The position numbers and the translations under genes are program-made. 64,000 nucleotides of DNA from Halobacteriales archaeon QS_4_70_19 (lineage in GTDB: Archaea > Halobacteriota > Halobacteria > Halobacteriales > Haloarculaceae), in NCBI GenBank assembly GCA_003020985.1, contig PXRM01000017.1, forward strand, positions 1-64,000, written 5' to 3'. Under the pieces are notes generated by a model, which had not been told where the DNA came from, ran no database searches, and worked only from the letters and a program-made list of their open reading frames with translations. The first letter of the stretch is position 1; each line of letters starts with the position of its first letter. Positions 1 to 8,967 of the stretch are shown here, piece after piece.

Positions 1-135
1 TCGTCCCGGGCGGGATGGTCCGAGAGCCACTGCTGGAGGTACGGGACCGAGGGAATCAGCGTGACCGTGCGCTGGCCGGTCCTCCCCTGGAAGGTGAGCT
101 GGAAGCGGCGTCGATTTCCTATAACTTTTGTTATA
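1..135 (-). pseudogene. integrase (tyrosine recombinase) fragment, cut by window edge
   Basis: Read on the minus strand, this edge is open and gives a basic stretch containing RRFQLTFQGRTGQ, then TVTLIPSVPYLQQW and LSDHPARD. This resembles the region of haloarchaeal tyrosine recombinases where a basic strand is followed by 'xPYLxxWLxxHP'. No ATG, GTG or TTG was found in this frame on the gene-proximal side, where an AT-rich TATA-like sequence sits. The N-terminal part therefore appears missing, and I read it as a relic of an integrated element. The remainder lies outside the window, so a spliced or frameshifted intact gene cannot be excluded. The family call rests on recalled motif similarity. 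Confidence 0.42.
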
Positions 136-339
136 TAAACCCACTGCTTAAGCGGGATACTATCCGGAGAAATCGACAGATACCAGTGCGATTCATCGAA
201 CCCACTTCGCGGGCCATCAAACTGTTCGACCACCGGTAGGTCCTCCACTGAATAAATGTTGAGGCTCGAGCATCGACACCGGCTACTCCAGATCGACTGT
301 CCGTGGCCCGAGGCGAGACTCGATGACCCGCGAGTATCT

Positions 340-696
340 TCGCGTGACTCCTATCCGCAGGGCTCATCCCGATGTCATTTCCACCGCGGTCGCCGGCCTG
401 CACAAGCTTTCGGCGGCCGAACCGGACGGCGTCATCGCGCGCCTAACTCCGTTCCGGAGCGAACAGCCGGTGACGTTCGAGTTCCTCGCGATCAGCGACG
501 GAACGAACGAGCCGGTGAGTTCTACTACGGGGCCGACACCGAGCTCGATGTCCACCGGGTCCAGCGGCCCGGCGGGGGGACGCTGTGGGTCGAGCGTCGG
601 GGTGAGGTCAAACTGGAGGACGGTGAGTCCGTCCGGGTAACGGGAACCATCTCGGACATCAGCCGCCGTCACGAGACGGGGGACACGTCCGACTAA
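340..696 (+). pseudogene. decayed PAS-domain sensor fragment
   Basis: The last 60 codons before the stop at 696 encode GEFYYGADTELDVHR, then WVERRGEVKLEDGE and VTGTISDISRRHE, which is a typical PAC end of a PAS domain. Upstream, at about 375-520, a different frame encodes AGLHKLSAAEPDGV and EQPVTFEFLAISDG, which also looks like PAS sequence. No single frame joins the two, so a frameshift near 510-525 separates them. Haloarchaeal PAS modules normally sit in long histidine kinases or Bat-type regulators, and nothing of such a protein remains here. Called a remnant; an alternative is two unrelated fragments. Confidence 0.35.
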
Positions 697-748
697 GGGG
701 TTTCGGTCGCGTGAGCGAGCGGGCGCTCCGACAGGGACGGGTGCCCGG

Positions 749-1090
749 TCACTCCCGGTCGGTTCGGTCGTCGCTCAGGCCGTCGACCAGCGACTCGACC
801 CCCTTCAGCGCGAGTCGCGGGCCGAGGGTCCCGAGTTCGAGCGCGAGGCGCCCGGGGTCGTTGGTCCTTACCGTCCGGTCCTCGCCGCTGGAGGCCCCCT
901 CGACAGCCTCCCGGACGTCCTCCGCCGAGGCGACCTCGGGGTCGACCGTGAGGACGGTCTCCTCGTCACCATCGTCGATGGTGACCCGGAGCTGCCCGTC
1001 GTCGGTCCCCCCGGTCGCGTCGTCCGCGTCCGCGGCGGTTGCCTCCTCGATACCGTCGCCCAGATGCGAGTAGCGGTCTTCCTTGGACAT
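749..1090 (-). CDS. small acidic partner protein of the ParA-like ATPase
   Basis: A 113-residue acidic protein starting MSKEDRYSHLGD. A longer reading is possible upstream but would run through the ParA gene. The ATG shares one base with the TGA of the ParA-like gene (TGATG), so the two are translationally coupled. A central segment (LRVTIDDGDEETVLTVDP) looks like a short beta-rich unit and the C-terminus is helical. I recognise no DNA-binding motif and no ParB similarity. Because it occupies the position normally held by ParB or another cargo adaptor, a partner role is plausible but inferred from position alone. Confidence 0.7.
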   Translation of the reverse strand: MSKEDRYSHLGDGIEEATAADADDATGGTDDGQLRVTIDDGDEETVLTVDPEVASAEDVREAVEGASSGEDRTVRTNDPGRLALELGTLGPRLALKGVESLVDGLSDDRTDRE

Positions 1091-1920
1091 CAGTCGTTCA
1101 CCATCGGTTGCCGTTCCGCGTCGAACGTCGCGACGATCTCCGCGAGGTCCTCGTAGGCCGTCAGCAGCGATTCCTGGTACGCGCGCAGGCCGTGCTGGTC
1201 GGCGTACCGGAAGACGTCGAGCCCTGCGTCCCACGCCTGTGCGAGTACGTTGTAGTCCGGCACGGTCACGGGGAGGACCCGCACGTCCTCGGCCTCCGTC
1301 TCCAGTGTGGCCCGGACCTCCTGGTTGAGGCTCGAGCCCCCGACCTTGTTCGGGAGGACGCCGGCGACCCCGAGCCGGAAGTCGGGCTGGGCGCGCTGGA
1401 GCTGCGACTCGAGCGCCTCGACGGTCTCCAGCACCCCACGGATGGACTGCTCGCCCTTGCGCGTCATCTCCATCGGCACGAGGACGTTACCGGTCGCGAT
1501 GAGCGCGTTGTCGACAAGGAGGTTGAGCGTCGCCGGCGGGTCGACGATGACGTGGTCGTACTCCTCGGCGACCGGAACGAGCGAGGAACGGAGCAGGAAC
1601 TCGGCGGTGGAGATCCCCTCGGCGCGGGCCGTGCTCTCCAGCGAGGCGAGCGACTCGTGGCCGGGCACGAGGTCGAACGGCTCGTCCCCGATGACCAGTT
1701 CGCGCAGGTCCCCGTCTTCGAGAAGGATGTCGGTGACGGTCGTCCCGCCGGCGGTCTTGGCGTCGGCGTGACCGGCGGCGGCCGCGAGGCTCGCGGGCTG
1801 GGGGTCCAGATCGACCAGCAACACGTCATCACCCCGGCGCCCGAGCGCGGCCCCGAGGTTGATGGCCGTGGTCGTCTTGCCGACACCCCCGCTCTCGGAC
1901 CACGTCACTAGCTCCGTCAT
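1090..1920 (-). CDS. ParA/MinD-superfamily ATPase
   Basis: A 276-residue ParA-type P-loop ATPase, expected to form ATP-dependent dimers that position DNA or protein cargo. The start MTELVTW is chosen because it directly precedes the P-loop SESGGVGKTTT (residues 8-18) and has a TATA-like CTATTAGG about 30 nt upstream. Walker A' is VDLDPQ (36-41), with a Walker B-like VIVDPPA near residue 130. The canonical deviant Walker A begins with a signature lysine (KGGxGKT); here that position is Ser, as I recall for some haloarchaeal ParA homologues. It is coupled to the 113-residue gene downstream. There is no recognisable ParB or origin nearby, so this is an orphan ParA rather than a replicon maintenance cassette. 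Confidence 0.85.
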   Translation of the reverse strand: MTELVTWSESGGVGKTTTAINLGAALGRRGDDVLLVDLDPQPASLAAAAGHADAKTAGGTTVTDILLEDGDLRELVIGDEPFDLVPGHESLASLESTARAEGISTAEFLLRSSLVPVAEEYDHVIVDPPATLNLLVDNALIATGNVLVPMEMTRKGEQSIRGVLETVEALESQLQRAQPDFRLGVAGVLPNKVGGSSLNQEVRATLETEAEDVRVLPVTVPDYNVLAQAWDAGLDVFRYADQHGLRAYQESLLTAYEDLAEIVATFDAERQPMVND

Positions 1921-2096
1921 TCGATCGTTCCTTCCACGATAGCTCCCTAATAGCTTGCTACGTGGTCTCCCCACCGGCGCGACGACCAGCCGGCCGCGGC
2001 TCGGGTCCGACGCGCCCGCGACCGGGAATCGGACAGCTACTCCGTGTATTATCTCATAATAGTTATTGTAGTCGAGCAAGCCCGATTGTAGGTGAC

Positions 2097-2102
2097 AAAA
2101 AA
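2097..2102 (-). terminator. T-tract downstream of livF
   Basis: A run of six T on the minus strand, 43 nt past the livF stop and without an obvious hairpin. Oligo-T tracts are the usual archaeal termination signal, and this one closes the five-gene liv operon. It lies just upstream of the ParA-gene promoter region. Confidence 0.4.
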
Positions 2103-2144
2103 TGATCGCAGACTCGAAACGGTCCGGACGGCGGATCGGCCGCG

Positions 2145-2903
2145 TTACCCCCCGAGGTAGGTTTCGCGGATGTAGTCGTCGCCGCGGAGCTCGCCGGGGG
2201 TGCCGGTCTTGACGACCTCCCCGTTCTCGAGGAGGTACATCCGGTCGGCGTGGTCGAGCGCGAACGTGACGTTCTGCTCGGTCAGGAGGATGCTGACGCC
2301 CTGCTCCTGGATGGGGTCGATGGCCTGACTGATGTCGTCGAGGATGACCGGCGCGAGACCGATGGTCGGCTCGTCGAGGACGAGGATGTCCGGGTCGCCC
2401 ATCAGGGCGCGCCCGATGGCGAGCATCTGCTGCTCGCCGCCGGACATCGAGCGGGCGTTCTGGTCGGTCCGTTCCTCCAGGCGGGGGAACAGGTCGTAGA
2501 CGAACTCCAGCTGCTTCTCGACGTAGCTCTCGTCGTCGATGGCGTAGGCACCGAGCCGGAGGTTGTCCTCGACGTCCATGAAGCCAAAGAGGTCCCGCTC
2601 CTCCGTACAGTAGATCATCCCGCGGTCGACCAGTTCGTCACGCGGCACGGAGCCGACCTCCGTCCCGCGGAAGGTGACGCTCCCGCCGTACGGGAGGAAC
2701 CCGTTGACGGTGTCACAGAACGTGGTCTTGCCGGCGCCGTTCGGGCCGATGAGCGAGACGAGCTCGCCCTCGCGGAGTTCGAGGTCGACGCCCCGGAGGG
2801 CGGTGACCTTCCCGTACGAGACCTGGACGTCCTCGGCCGTCAGCACCGTCGACCCCGTGGCCGATGCCTCGGTGCCGGTACCCGCTCGCGGCTGGCTGCT
2901 CAT
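2145..2903 (-). CDS. livF: branched-chain amino acid ABC transporter ATP-binding protein LivF
   Basis: A 252-residue ABC ATPase, the second nucleotide-binding subunit of a Liv/HAAT-family importer. Walker A GPNGAGKT is at 53-60, the signature MSGGEQQ at 153-159, Walker B LVLDEPT at 174-180, and the switch His is in LLTEQNV. The sequence after Walker B (IGLAPVI) is typical of LivF. Its ATG overlaps the livG TGA by two bases, so translation is probably coupled. An N-terminal extension of about 20 Ser/Thr/Ala-rich residues precedes the domain. Substrate could be branched-chain amino acids, amides, urea or related solutes; sequence does not decide. Confidence 0.9.
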   Translation of the reverse strand: MSSQPRAGTGTEASATGSTVLTAEDVQVSYGKVTALRGVDLELREGELVSLIGPNGAGKTTFCDTVNGFLPYGGSVTFRGTEVGSVPRDELVDRGMIYCTEERDLFGFMDVEDNLRLGAYAIDDESYVEKQLEFVYDLFPRLEERTDQNARSMSGGEQQMLAIGRALMGDPDILVLDEPTIGLAPVILDDISQAIDPIQEQGVSILLTEQNVTFALDHADRMYLLENGEVVKTGTPGELRGDDYIRETYLGG

Positions 2904-3697
2904 ATCTCATCACCACCGAGGTACGCTTCTTGAACCTTCGGGTCGTCCGTGATCTCGTCGGGCGACCCCTCGGCGATCTTCGCGCCGAACTGGATGACGA
3001 ACGCGCGGTCGATGAGGTTGAGCAGCCCGCGCATGTTGTGGTCGACCACGATGAGGGTCATCCCGTTGTCCCGGAGACTGAGGAGCACTTCCGTCAGCTC
3101 CTGGACTTCGTTCCCGGAGAGGCCGGCGAACGGCTCGTCGACCAGCATCAGGTCGGGGTTGGTGGCGATGGCCTTCGCGAGCTCCAGCTTCAGCATCCCG
3201 GCGTGCGGGAGTTCGCTCGGCGTCTGGTGGAGCTGGTCGCCCAGTCCGACGCGCCGGCAGATCTCCTCCGCCAGGCGCCGTGTCTCGCCACCCACACCCG
3301 CGAGCGTGAACAGCTTGTCCGGCGCCAGCGACAGCGCCACGTTCCGGACCACCGTTCGGTCCGAGAGCGGGGCGAAGTCCTGGAAGGTGCGGGCCATCCC
3401 CTTCTGGACCATCCTGTGTGAGTCCAGTCCGGTGACGTCCTCGCCCTTGAACCAGACGTCGCCGCTGGTCGGCTTGTAGAAGCCGGTGATGCAGTTGAAC
3501 GTGGTCGACTTCCCGGCCCCGTTCGGGCCGATGAAGCCGAGGATCTCCTGTTCCTGGACGGCGAACGACAGGTCGTCGACCGCCGTCAGTCCGCCGAACT
3601 CCTTCCGCAGGTCGTCGGCGACCAGCACGCCGTCCTGGGGCCTGAGGCCGCTCCGCGTGGGCGTGGCGCGCTCGCCGCTCTGTTGATCGGTACTCAT
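2900..3697 (-). CDS. livG: branched-chain amino acid ABC transporter ATP-binding protein LivG
   Basis: A 265-residue ABC ATPase. The start MSTDQQSG lies one base after the livM stop; the longer open frame upstream lies inside livM and is rejected. Walker A GPNGAGKST is at 57-65, Walker B is LMLVDEPFAGL, and the switch His is in VVDHNM. The usual LSGGQ signature is replaced by LPHAGMLKLELAKA, a divergence I recall in some Liv-type ATPases, so it need not mean inactivity. The family-typical C-terminal tail (VQEAYLGG) is present. It should pair with LivF to drive the LivH-LivM permease. Confidence 0.9.
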   Translation of the reverse strand: MSTDQQSGERATPTRSGLRPQDGVLVADDLRKEFGGLTAVDDLSFAVQEQEILGFIGPNGAGKSTTFNCITGFYKPTSGDVWFKGEDVTGLDSHRMVQKGMARTFQDFAPLSDRTVVRNVALSLAPDKLFTLAGVGGETRRLAEEICRRVGLGDQLHQTPSELPHAGMLKLELAKAIATNPDLMLVDEPFAGLSGNEVQELTEVLLSLRDNGMTLIVVDHNMRGLLNLIDRAFVIQFGAKIAEGSPDEITDDPKVQEAYLGGDEI

Positions 3698-3698
3698 G

Positions 3699-4952
3699 TT
3701 ATCGACGCTCGTTGATGATCTCGCGCAGCTCCGTACGGTACTTCTCGATGATCTGTCCGAGGGCGGAGTCCTCGTCCTCGCCGGGGCCCCCCTCGTACTC
3801 CTCGCCGCGGGCCGACGCGAGTACCCGCCGCCCGGTCCGGATGCCGACCCGGAGGACGCCACCGGGGGCGAACACGAGGACGGCCATCGCGGCCGCCAGC
3901 AGCGGCAGCGGGCGCAGGTCTGCGACCGCCACGTTCACTACGGGGATGGTGAAGTCGATGGCGCCGATGACGAGCCCGGTGACGGCGAACAGCACCGCCC
4001 CGATGATTGGCCCGACGATGGTGCCGGTCCCGCCGAGGATGGAGATGATGATGACGTCGATACTCGTCTGGATGTCGTCCTGGCCGAGGATGCCCAGCGG
4101 CGACGGGCTCTTGATGGTGTGGACCCACATGGCGCCGGCGAGGCCGCCGACGACCGCCGACAGGACGAACGCGAACAGCTTGAACTTCGCGCCGTCCAGG
4201 CCGGCCGCGGCGACGGCGTCCTCGTCCTCGCGGATGGCGGTGAACACCGAACCCGCGGACGAGCGGGTGACCGCCAGTAGCACGATGAGCACCAGGACCA
4301 TCAGCCCGAGCGCGGTGTAGTAGTTCGCGAGTGCCGTCTGCTGGATTCCTTCGTAGCCCGAGGCCAGTTCGAAGACGGCCCCGCTCCCGTCGATCCCGAA
4401 CAGCTGGGTCGGCAGGCCGGGCCCGTTTCGGCCACCGAGCCCCTGGGGCGCGATGGGGATTCCGAGCGGGGTCAGCCCGTTGTTGAACAGCGTGAACAGC
4501 TTCGACAGGATGATCGGGACGATGAGGGTGACCAGCGACAGGTAGGGGCCTCGGAGCCGGAGCGCCGGGAGCCCGATGAGGAGGCCGCCGATGCCGGCCA
4601 GCAGCATCCCGATCGGGATACCGACGAGCGGCGTGATGCCGTGTTGCAGGTCGAGGATGGCGCTGGTGTAGCCGCCGACCGCGAAGAAGAACGCGTGCCC
4701 GAACGAGAGCTGCCCGGTGTAGCCGGACACGACGTCCCACGACATCCCGAAGATGGCGAGGAAGACGAGGGTGGTCGGACCACCCATCTGGTCCGGGAAC
4801 AGCTGCGTCGGGAGCAGCACGAACAGCAGCAGCCCCAGCAGCCCGATCTGGTACCGCAGGGGCATCGTGATCGGATTGAGTTTCCGGAGCACCGCCTGCC
4901 GGCGCTCGGTCTGCGATGCACCGCCGACGAGGGATTCGCTTTCGGTGGACAT
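3699..4952 (-). CDS. livM: branched-chain amino acid ABC transporter permease LivM
   Basis: A 417-residue multi-spanning permease. The body carries the LivM pattern SGYTGQLSFGHAFFF near residues 75-90 and the conserved cytoplasmic loop TAIREDEDAVAAAG with GLDGAKFKLFAF, the coupling helix that contacts the ATPase. About eight to ten hydrophobic segments are visible. The C-terminal tail (about 60 residues) is hydrophilic and acidic, longer than usual for LivM. The ATG overlaps the last base of the livH stop (TAATG), and one base separates its stop from livG, so the whole operon is tightly packed. Confidence 0.9.
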   Translation of the reverse strand: MSTESESLVGGASQTERRQAVLRKLNPITMPLRYQIGLLGLLLFVLLPTQLFPDQMGGPTTLVFLAIFGMSWDVVSGYTGQLSFGHAFFFAVGGYTSAILDLQHGITPLVGIPIGMLLAGIGGLLIGLPALRLRGPYLSLVTLIVPIILSKLFTLFNNGLTPLGIPIAPQGLGGRNGPGLPTQLFGIDGSGAVFELASGYEGIQQTALANYYTALGLMVLVLIVLLAVTRSSAGSVFTAIREDEDAVAAAGLDGAKFKLFAFVLSAVVGGLAGAMWVHTIKSPSPLGILGQDDIQTSIDVIIISILGGTGTIVGPIIGAVLFAVTGLVIGAIDFTIPVVNVAVADLRPLPLLAAAMAVLVFAPGGVLRVGIRTGRRVLASARGEEYEGGPGEDEDSALGQIIEKYRTELREIINERR

Positions 4953-5827
4953 TATTCAGCAGCCTCCCGCCCGAACAGGCCTTCGGGCTTGACGAGCAGG
5001 AACACGATTAGCAGCACGAGCGCGGTGAACCCCTGCAGCGAGGAGTCGATGTACTGGGTGGTGAACGTCTCGGTGAAGCCGATGATGTAGGCCCCGACGA
5101 CGGAGCCCTTGATCGAGCCCAGGCCGCCCAGGATGACGATCGAGAACGCCAGGATGAGCGGCTGGGTCCCCATGTTCCAGGCGCCGGTGTTTTTCATCGT
5201 CAGCAGGACACCGGCGATGCCGGCGAATGCCCCGGCGAGCAGCCACGTGATGAGGTTGATCTTCCGCGCATCGATGCCGACGATGGCCGCACCCTTGTCG
5301 GACATCGACACCGCGAGGATCGCCTTCCCGGTCTTCGTCTGGGAGACGAACACGCCCGTGAGGGCGATCAGGATCATCGACAGCAGGAAGATGGTGATGT
5401 CGATGTTGAAGACGCTGATACCAGCGATGTCGGTCTGGCCGGGCGTCACCTGGTCGACGGAGAAGTTCCCCGTTCCGTGGGAGGAGAACACCCGAACCGC
5501 GTGCTGGATGAAGAAGCCGATGATGAAGGTGAGGATAAGCAGCGTCACCGGCTCGTCCTCGACGAACCGGACGACACCCAGGTAGAGGATGGCGGCGACG
5601 ATGGCTGCAGTCAGCATGCCGCCGACGACCCCCAGGGCCGGGTGGAGGCCGAGGTTCGTCTGGTTCGAGATGAGGTACGAGGCCTCGGCCCCGATAGTGA
5701 TTAGCGCGCCGTGCGAGAAGTTCAGCACCCCTCCGACGCCGAAGATCAGGGTGAACCCGAGCGCCACGATGGCGTAGAGGGAGCTGATCGATATCGCGTT
5801 GACGAGTACGTTTGCGAAACTGACCAT
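4952..5827 (-). CDS. livH: branched-chain amino acid ABC transporter permease LivH
   Basis: A 291-residue inner-membrane permease starting MVSFANVLVNAIS. The family N-terminus is clear: AIVALGFTLIFGVGGVLNFSHGA. The coupling loop TGKAILAVSMSDKGAAIVGID and the late segment ILGGLGSIKGSVVGAY are typical of LivH. Length agrees with the family (about 290-300). The long open frame upstream overlaps livK and is not part of the gene. It forms the translocation pore with LivM; a gap of 44 bases separates it from livK. Confidence 0.9.
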   Translation of the reverse strand: MVSFANVLVNAISISSLYAIVALGFTLIFGVGGVLNFSHGALITIGAEASYLISNQTNLGLHPALGVVGGMLTAAIVAAILYLGVVRFVEDEPVTLLILTFIIGFFIQHAVRVFSSHGTGNFSVDQVTPGQTDIAGISVFNIDITIFLLSMILIALTGVFVSQTKTGKAILAVSMSDKGAAIVGIDARKINLITWLLAGAFAGIAGVLLTMKNTGAWNMGTQPLILAFSIVILGGLGSIKGSVVGAYIIGFTETFTTQYIDSSLQGFTALVLLIVFLLVKPEGLFGREAAE

Positions 5828-5871
5828 TGTGTTGTGTTTTGGTGTTGGTTGTTCGTGTGTGCCTGTGTCTC

Positions 5872-7329
5872 CTACTGGTTGGCGGGGTGGTCGCTGGGGT
5901 AGTCGATCCAGTCGGGGTAGGTGTAGTCGGAGGTCTTGTTCTGTTCGGGCGCGAACGAGTGCATGACGCCGTAGTCCTCGGCGACCTCCCGGTCGATCTG
6001 CCACTGCTGCCAGACGGGAACCCCGGTTTCTTTCATCGAGGTCCACTGCGGGTCGTGGGCGTAGTCGGCCTCCGGCGGCGTGAACTTGACCTCCGGCAGC
6101 ACGATTCCCTCCGTGAACTTGTACTTCTCCAGCGCCTTCACCATGTCCTCGTTCGACGGGATCTCCTCGAGGTCGTTGTCGAGGACCCACTGGGCCATCG
6201 CCTGTGCGTACGCACGGACGGCGTCGTACTGGATGGGGCCGGAGTAGACGGGGAAGGTGTCGAACCGCTTCTGGTACCGCTTCATGAAGTCCTGCGTGCG
6301 CGGCGTGTTCGTGGTCTGGGGCGTGACCGCGTTCATCGTGAAGATGTGCTCACACGCGCCCGAAACCTCCTCCCAGAACTCGTACACCTGCGACGGGACG
6401 TGGATGCCGCCCATCTCGAACTGTCGGTTCTGGTTAGACCACTGCTTGACGGCGGCGGTACCGGTCAGCGCCTGCGCGACGAGGTTGAGGTCCGCACCCG
6501 AGGACTCGACCTCGTCGAACAGCGGCGTCCAGTTGGTAGTCCCCGAGGAGGAGCGTTTGAACACCGGCACCTCGGAGACGATGTCGCGGACGGACTCATC
6601 CAGTAGCTCCGCGAAGGGGTCCAGTGGCGCGATGTTCTCGGTGAGCACCGCGACGGAGTCCCAGCCGAGCTGGTCGGCGTAGATGTCGAGGAACTCCAGT
6701 TCCGCTCGCGCGAGGTCGTAGGAGTTGATCGGGCCCGCGCGGAAGTGCCACTTGAACTCGTCGTACCGCTCGTGGACGATGCGTGCCGGTTTCGGCCCGG
6801 CGGCGGCGGTGGTGATGTGGACCGTCTCCGTCGCCTTCATCGAGTTGAAGATCTGGAGGGTACACTGCGTGAGGAACGTCCCGAACGTCGTTTTGCAGCC
6901 CTCCTTCTGGACGAGGCGGTCGAACTCCTCGAGCGCCGTCCCCGGGGAGGCCTCCGTGTTCCCGGAGACCGGCTCCAGCTTCGCGCCCAGAATACCGCGC
7001 CCGCCGATGCCGGGCACGCCGTTCTGGTTGATCTCCTCGACGGCCATCAACGTGGAGTTCCACATCGACTGGCCGATCGGGAAACTGTCCGGCTGCGGTG
7101 CCAGACTCCCGATCCGGATGGTGTTCCCCGAGAGGGGCTGTGGTGGTTCCGTCCCGCTCTCGTTGCCGCCGTCGGCGGTGTTCTCGAACCCGCTGCCGGA
7201 TTGTCTGTCTCGTGTCTTACAACCCGCTGCCAGCGCGGCGGCCCCACCGGCCCCCGCGTATTTGAGGAACGAGCGGCGCCCGCTGTTGCCGCCCGCGTCT
7301 CCTGATTCCTCTGCCATGCTATCTGTCAT
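5872..7329 (-). CDS. Liv-type substrate-binding lipoprotein (periplasmic-binding protein fold)
   Basis: A 485-residue ABC receptor of the Leu/Ile/Val-binding superfamily, the first gene of the operon. The N-terminus has a twin-arginine motif GRRSFLKYAG (17-26) followed by a hydrophobic stretch and a lipobox LAAGC with Cys37, so it should be exported folded by Tat and lipid-anchored. The mature protein begins with a Gly/Ser/Asp linker, then IRIGSLAPQ and MAVEEINQNGVPGI, as in Peripla_BP_6 proteins. Start is ATG at 7329 or MAEESG four codons later. An AT-rich TATA-like element (CTATTAAACG on the minus strand, 7372-7382) lies 45-55 nt upstream. Ligand unknown. Confidence 0.88.
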   Translation of the reverse strand: MTDSMAEESGDAGGNSGRRSFLKYAGAGGAAALAAGCKTRDRQSGSGFENTADGGNESGTEPPQPLSGNTIRIGSLAPQPDSFPIGQSMWNSTLMAVEEINQNGVPGIGGRGILGAKLEPVSGNTEASPGTALEEFDRLVQKEGCKTTFGTFLTQCTLQIFNSMKATETVHITTAAAGPKPARIVHERYDEFKWHFRAGPINSYDLARAELEFLDIYADQLGWDSVAVLTENIAPLDPFAELLDESVRDIVSEVPVFKRSSSGTTNWTPLFDEVESSGADLNLVAQALTGTAAVKQWSNQNRQFEMGGIHVPSQVYEFWEEVSGACEHIFTMNAVTPQTTNTPRTQDFMKRYQKRFDTFPVYSGPIQYDAVRAYAQAMAQWVLDNDLEEIPSNEDMVKALEKYKFTEGIVLPEVKFTPPEADYAHDPQWTSMKETGVPVWQQWQIDREVAEDYGVMHSFAPEQNKTSDYTYPDWIDYPSDHPANQ

Positions 7330-7746
7330 TGTTTTCTGTCTCCGTTAAGCCGTTTCGCTGGGCAAGTCCGGCCGTTTAATAGTCCGTGCAGCCTGTTCTC
7401 GTTTCGCTCTGCCTCCGATATCCTCCGGCTCGGCGGCGTCCTCCGCCCGGTGTCGGCCGATGGAGAACCACATTTCGTCATCCGTGCGACACCCCTGTCT
7501 GGGGAATCAGTATAAATATGGACCTCGTAACGCGCGCCCGAGGTACCCGATCTCCGTTGTCGTCCCTCGGTATGGGGCGCTGGAGCGGTGACCGGTCCCG
7601 GCGCTGATAGAATATTCAGTAAAGTGCCACGGCCCCCGATGGAGAGCGAACGTAAGAACACCACGTCTTCTGATGGCACAGAACATAAATACCCATGTAC
7701 TCCCAGCAAAGGGGTTAGGGTGTGTCGGATTCCGTATGCCTGATAC
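7330..7746. promoter_or_regulatory. divergent intergenic region between liv operon and surface-protein cluster
   Basis: 417 bases without a gene. The minus-strand promoter of the liv operon is near 7372-7382. AT-rich TATA-like blocks at 7510-7520 (GTATAAATATGG) and near 7682-7692 (CATAAATACC) could serve the plus-strand glycoprotein gene at 7747. No further ORF, repeat or tRNA was recognised. Confidence 0.4.
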
Positions 7747-8967
7747 ATGACACGAAACGCAACTGTCGCGGTTCTGGGTGCGGTGGCGGTCCTCGTCGCC
7801 GTCGGCGCCCTGACCGGTGGGGCCGGCGCCGCGCCGTCCGGATCGTCGGTCGGCCACGGCGCGGAGAACGGGAACTACACGGTCGACCTGCCGTTCGCGA
7901 CCGACCACTACCCGCGGGATAAGAACCCAGGTGGCGAGTACAACGCCAGCATCAACCACTACGCGGCCGGGACCCCCGAGGTCTTCGCGGACAACGGGGC
8001 CCCGGGGGGACTCGAGGAGATCGACTTCATCATCATCGGGAACCCGGACATCGACTTCTCCGAGTGTACGACCTCGAACACGGCCGCGTTCGGGATCGAC
8101 CGGGACAACGACGACTCCGGGACGGACACCGACGTCGGACTGCTGAGCTACCGGAGGAACTCCGAGTTCCGCGAACACTCCATCGTCATCGAGTTCTACG
8201 ACGACGAGGATCTCGCCGCGAAGAGCCGCGATGACAAGGGCGGCAAGGAGGCCGGTCGCGAGGACGGTGACAAGGACCCCGAGATGTACCCGGACGACGA
8301 GATCGTGGCCCACCAGGGGTACAAGTCCGGCGGGGGCCCGTGCTACGGGATGCCCGAGGAGCCCGGCTGGTACCAGATCGACGGCTTCCTGAACGGCACC
8401 TCCTTCAGCGGCAACGACGTCGAGCTGAACGTCCCGTCGCACTACTTCTACGTCTGCGAGTGCTCGAGCGAGCAGGAGGCCTACGAGCAGCTCGGTGCGC
8501 CGCCGGGCCAGGAGAACCCGTACGCGGACGGCGACTCGGATGGCGGCTCCGACGGTGGTTCGGACGGCGGTGACGCGACGCCGACGCCGACGCCGGACAC
8601 CGGCGATTCGAGCGACGACTCGACGCCGACACCCACGCCGACGCCGACCGACACTGAGACGGCGACGCCCACCTCAACGGCGACCGCGACACCCACCCCG
8701 GCGAGTGACGACGGTGGGTCCGGCGGTGGCGGCTCGGACGGTGGCTCCGACAGCGGCGGCTCCGACGACGGCGGCTCGGACGGCGGCTCGGCGGGCCAGA
8801 CCGCGACCACCTCGGCCACGGGCGGCGGTGGCCAGGCCGACGACCAGCCGAACCAGCAGGGTGACGGACCGATGACGCCGACGGCGGGCTCCGGTCCGGG
8901 CTTCGGGCTGGTGGCCGCGCTGGGTGGCGTGCTGGCAGCGGCGCTGCTCGCGCTCCGCCGCGACTGA
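7747..8967 (+). CDS. secreted PGF-CTERM surface glycoprotein, copy 1 of tandem family
   Basis: A 406-residue exported protein. A Sec-type signal peptide (MTRNATVAVLGAV...) is followed by a conserved domain of about 220 residues containing NYTVDLP, FSECTTSNTAAFGID, GPCYGMPEEPGWYQI and YFYVCECSSEQEA. A Thr-Pro, Ser-Gly-Asp stalk fills about 255-375, and PGFGLVAALGG with a hydrophobic helix and RRD closes the protein: a PGF-CTERM tail, processed by archaeosortase ArtA in haloarchaea. This copy has an extra lysine-rich insert (KSRDDKGGKEAGRED) absent from the other two. Asn-X-Ser/Thr sequons suggest N-glycosylation. The domain is not one I can name; cell-surface anchoring is strongly supported, function is not. 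Confidence 0.85.
   Translation: MTRNATVAVLGAVAVLVAVGALTGGAGAAPSGSSVGHGAENGNYTVDLPFATDHYPRDKNPGGEYNASINHYAAGTPEVFADNGAPGGLEEIDFIIIGNPDIDFSECTTSNTAAFGIDRDNDDSGTDTDVGLLSYRRNSEFREHSIVIEFYDDEDLAAKSRDDKGGKEAGREDGDKDPEMYPDDEIVAHQGYKSGGGPCYGMPEEPGWYQIDGFLNGTSFSGNDVELNVPSHYFYVCECSSEQEAYEQLGAPPGQENPYADGDSDGGSDGGSDGGDATPTPTPDTGDSSDDSTPTPTPTPTDTETATPTSTATATPTPASDDGGSGGGGSDGGSDSGGSDDGGSDGGSAGQTATTSATGGGGQADDQPNQQGDGPMTPTAGSGPGFGLVAALGGVLAAALLALRRD

Noticed and set aside
15-239. Plus-strand ORF at the window start
   Set aside because: It is antisense to the integrase-like fragment and shows no family resemblance.
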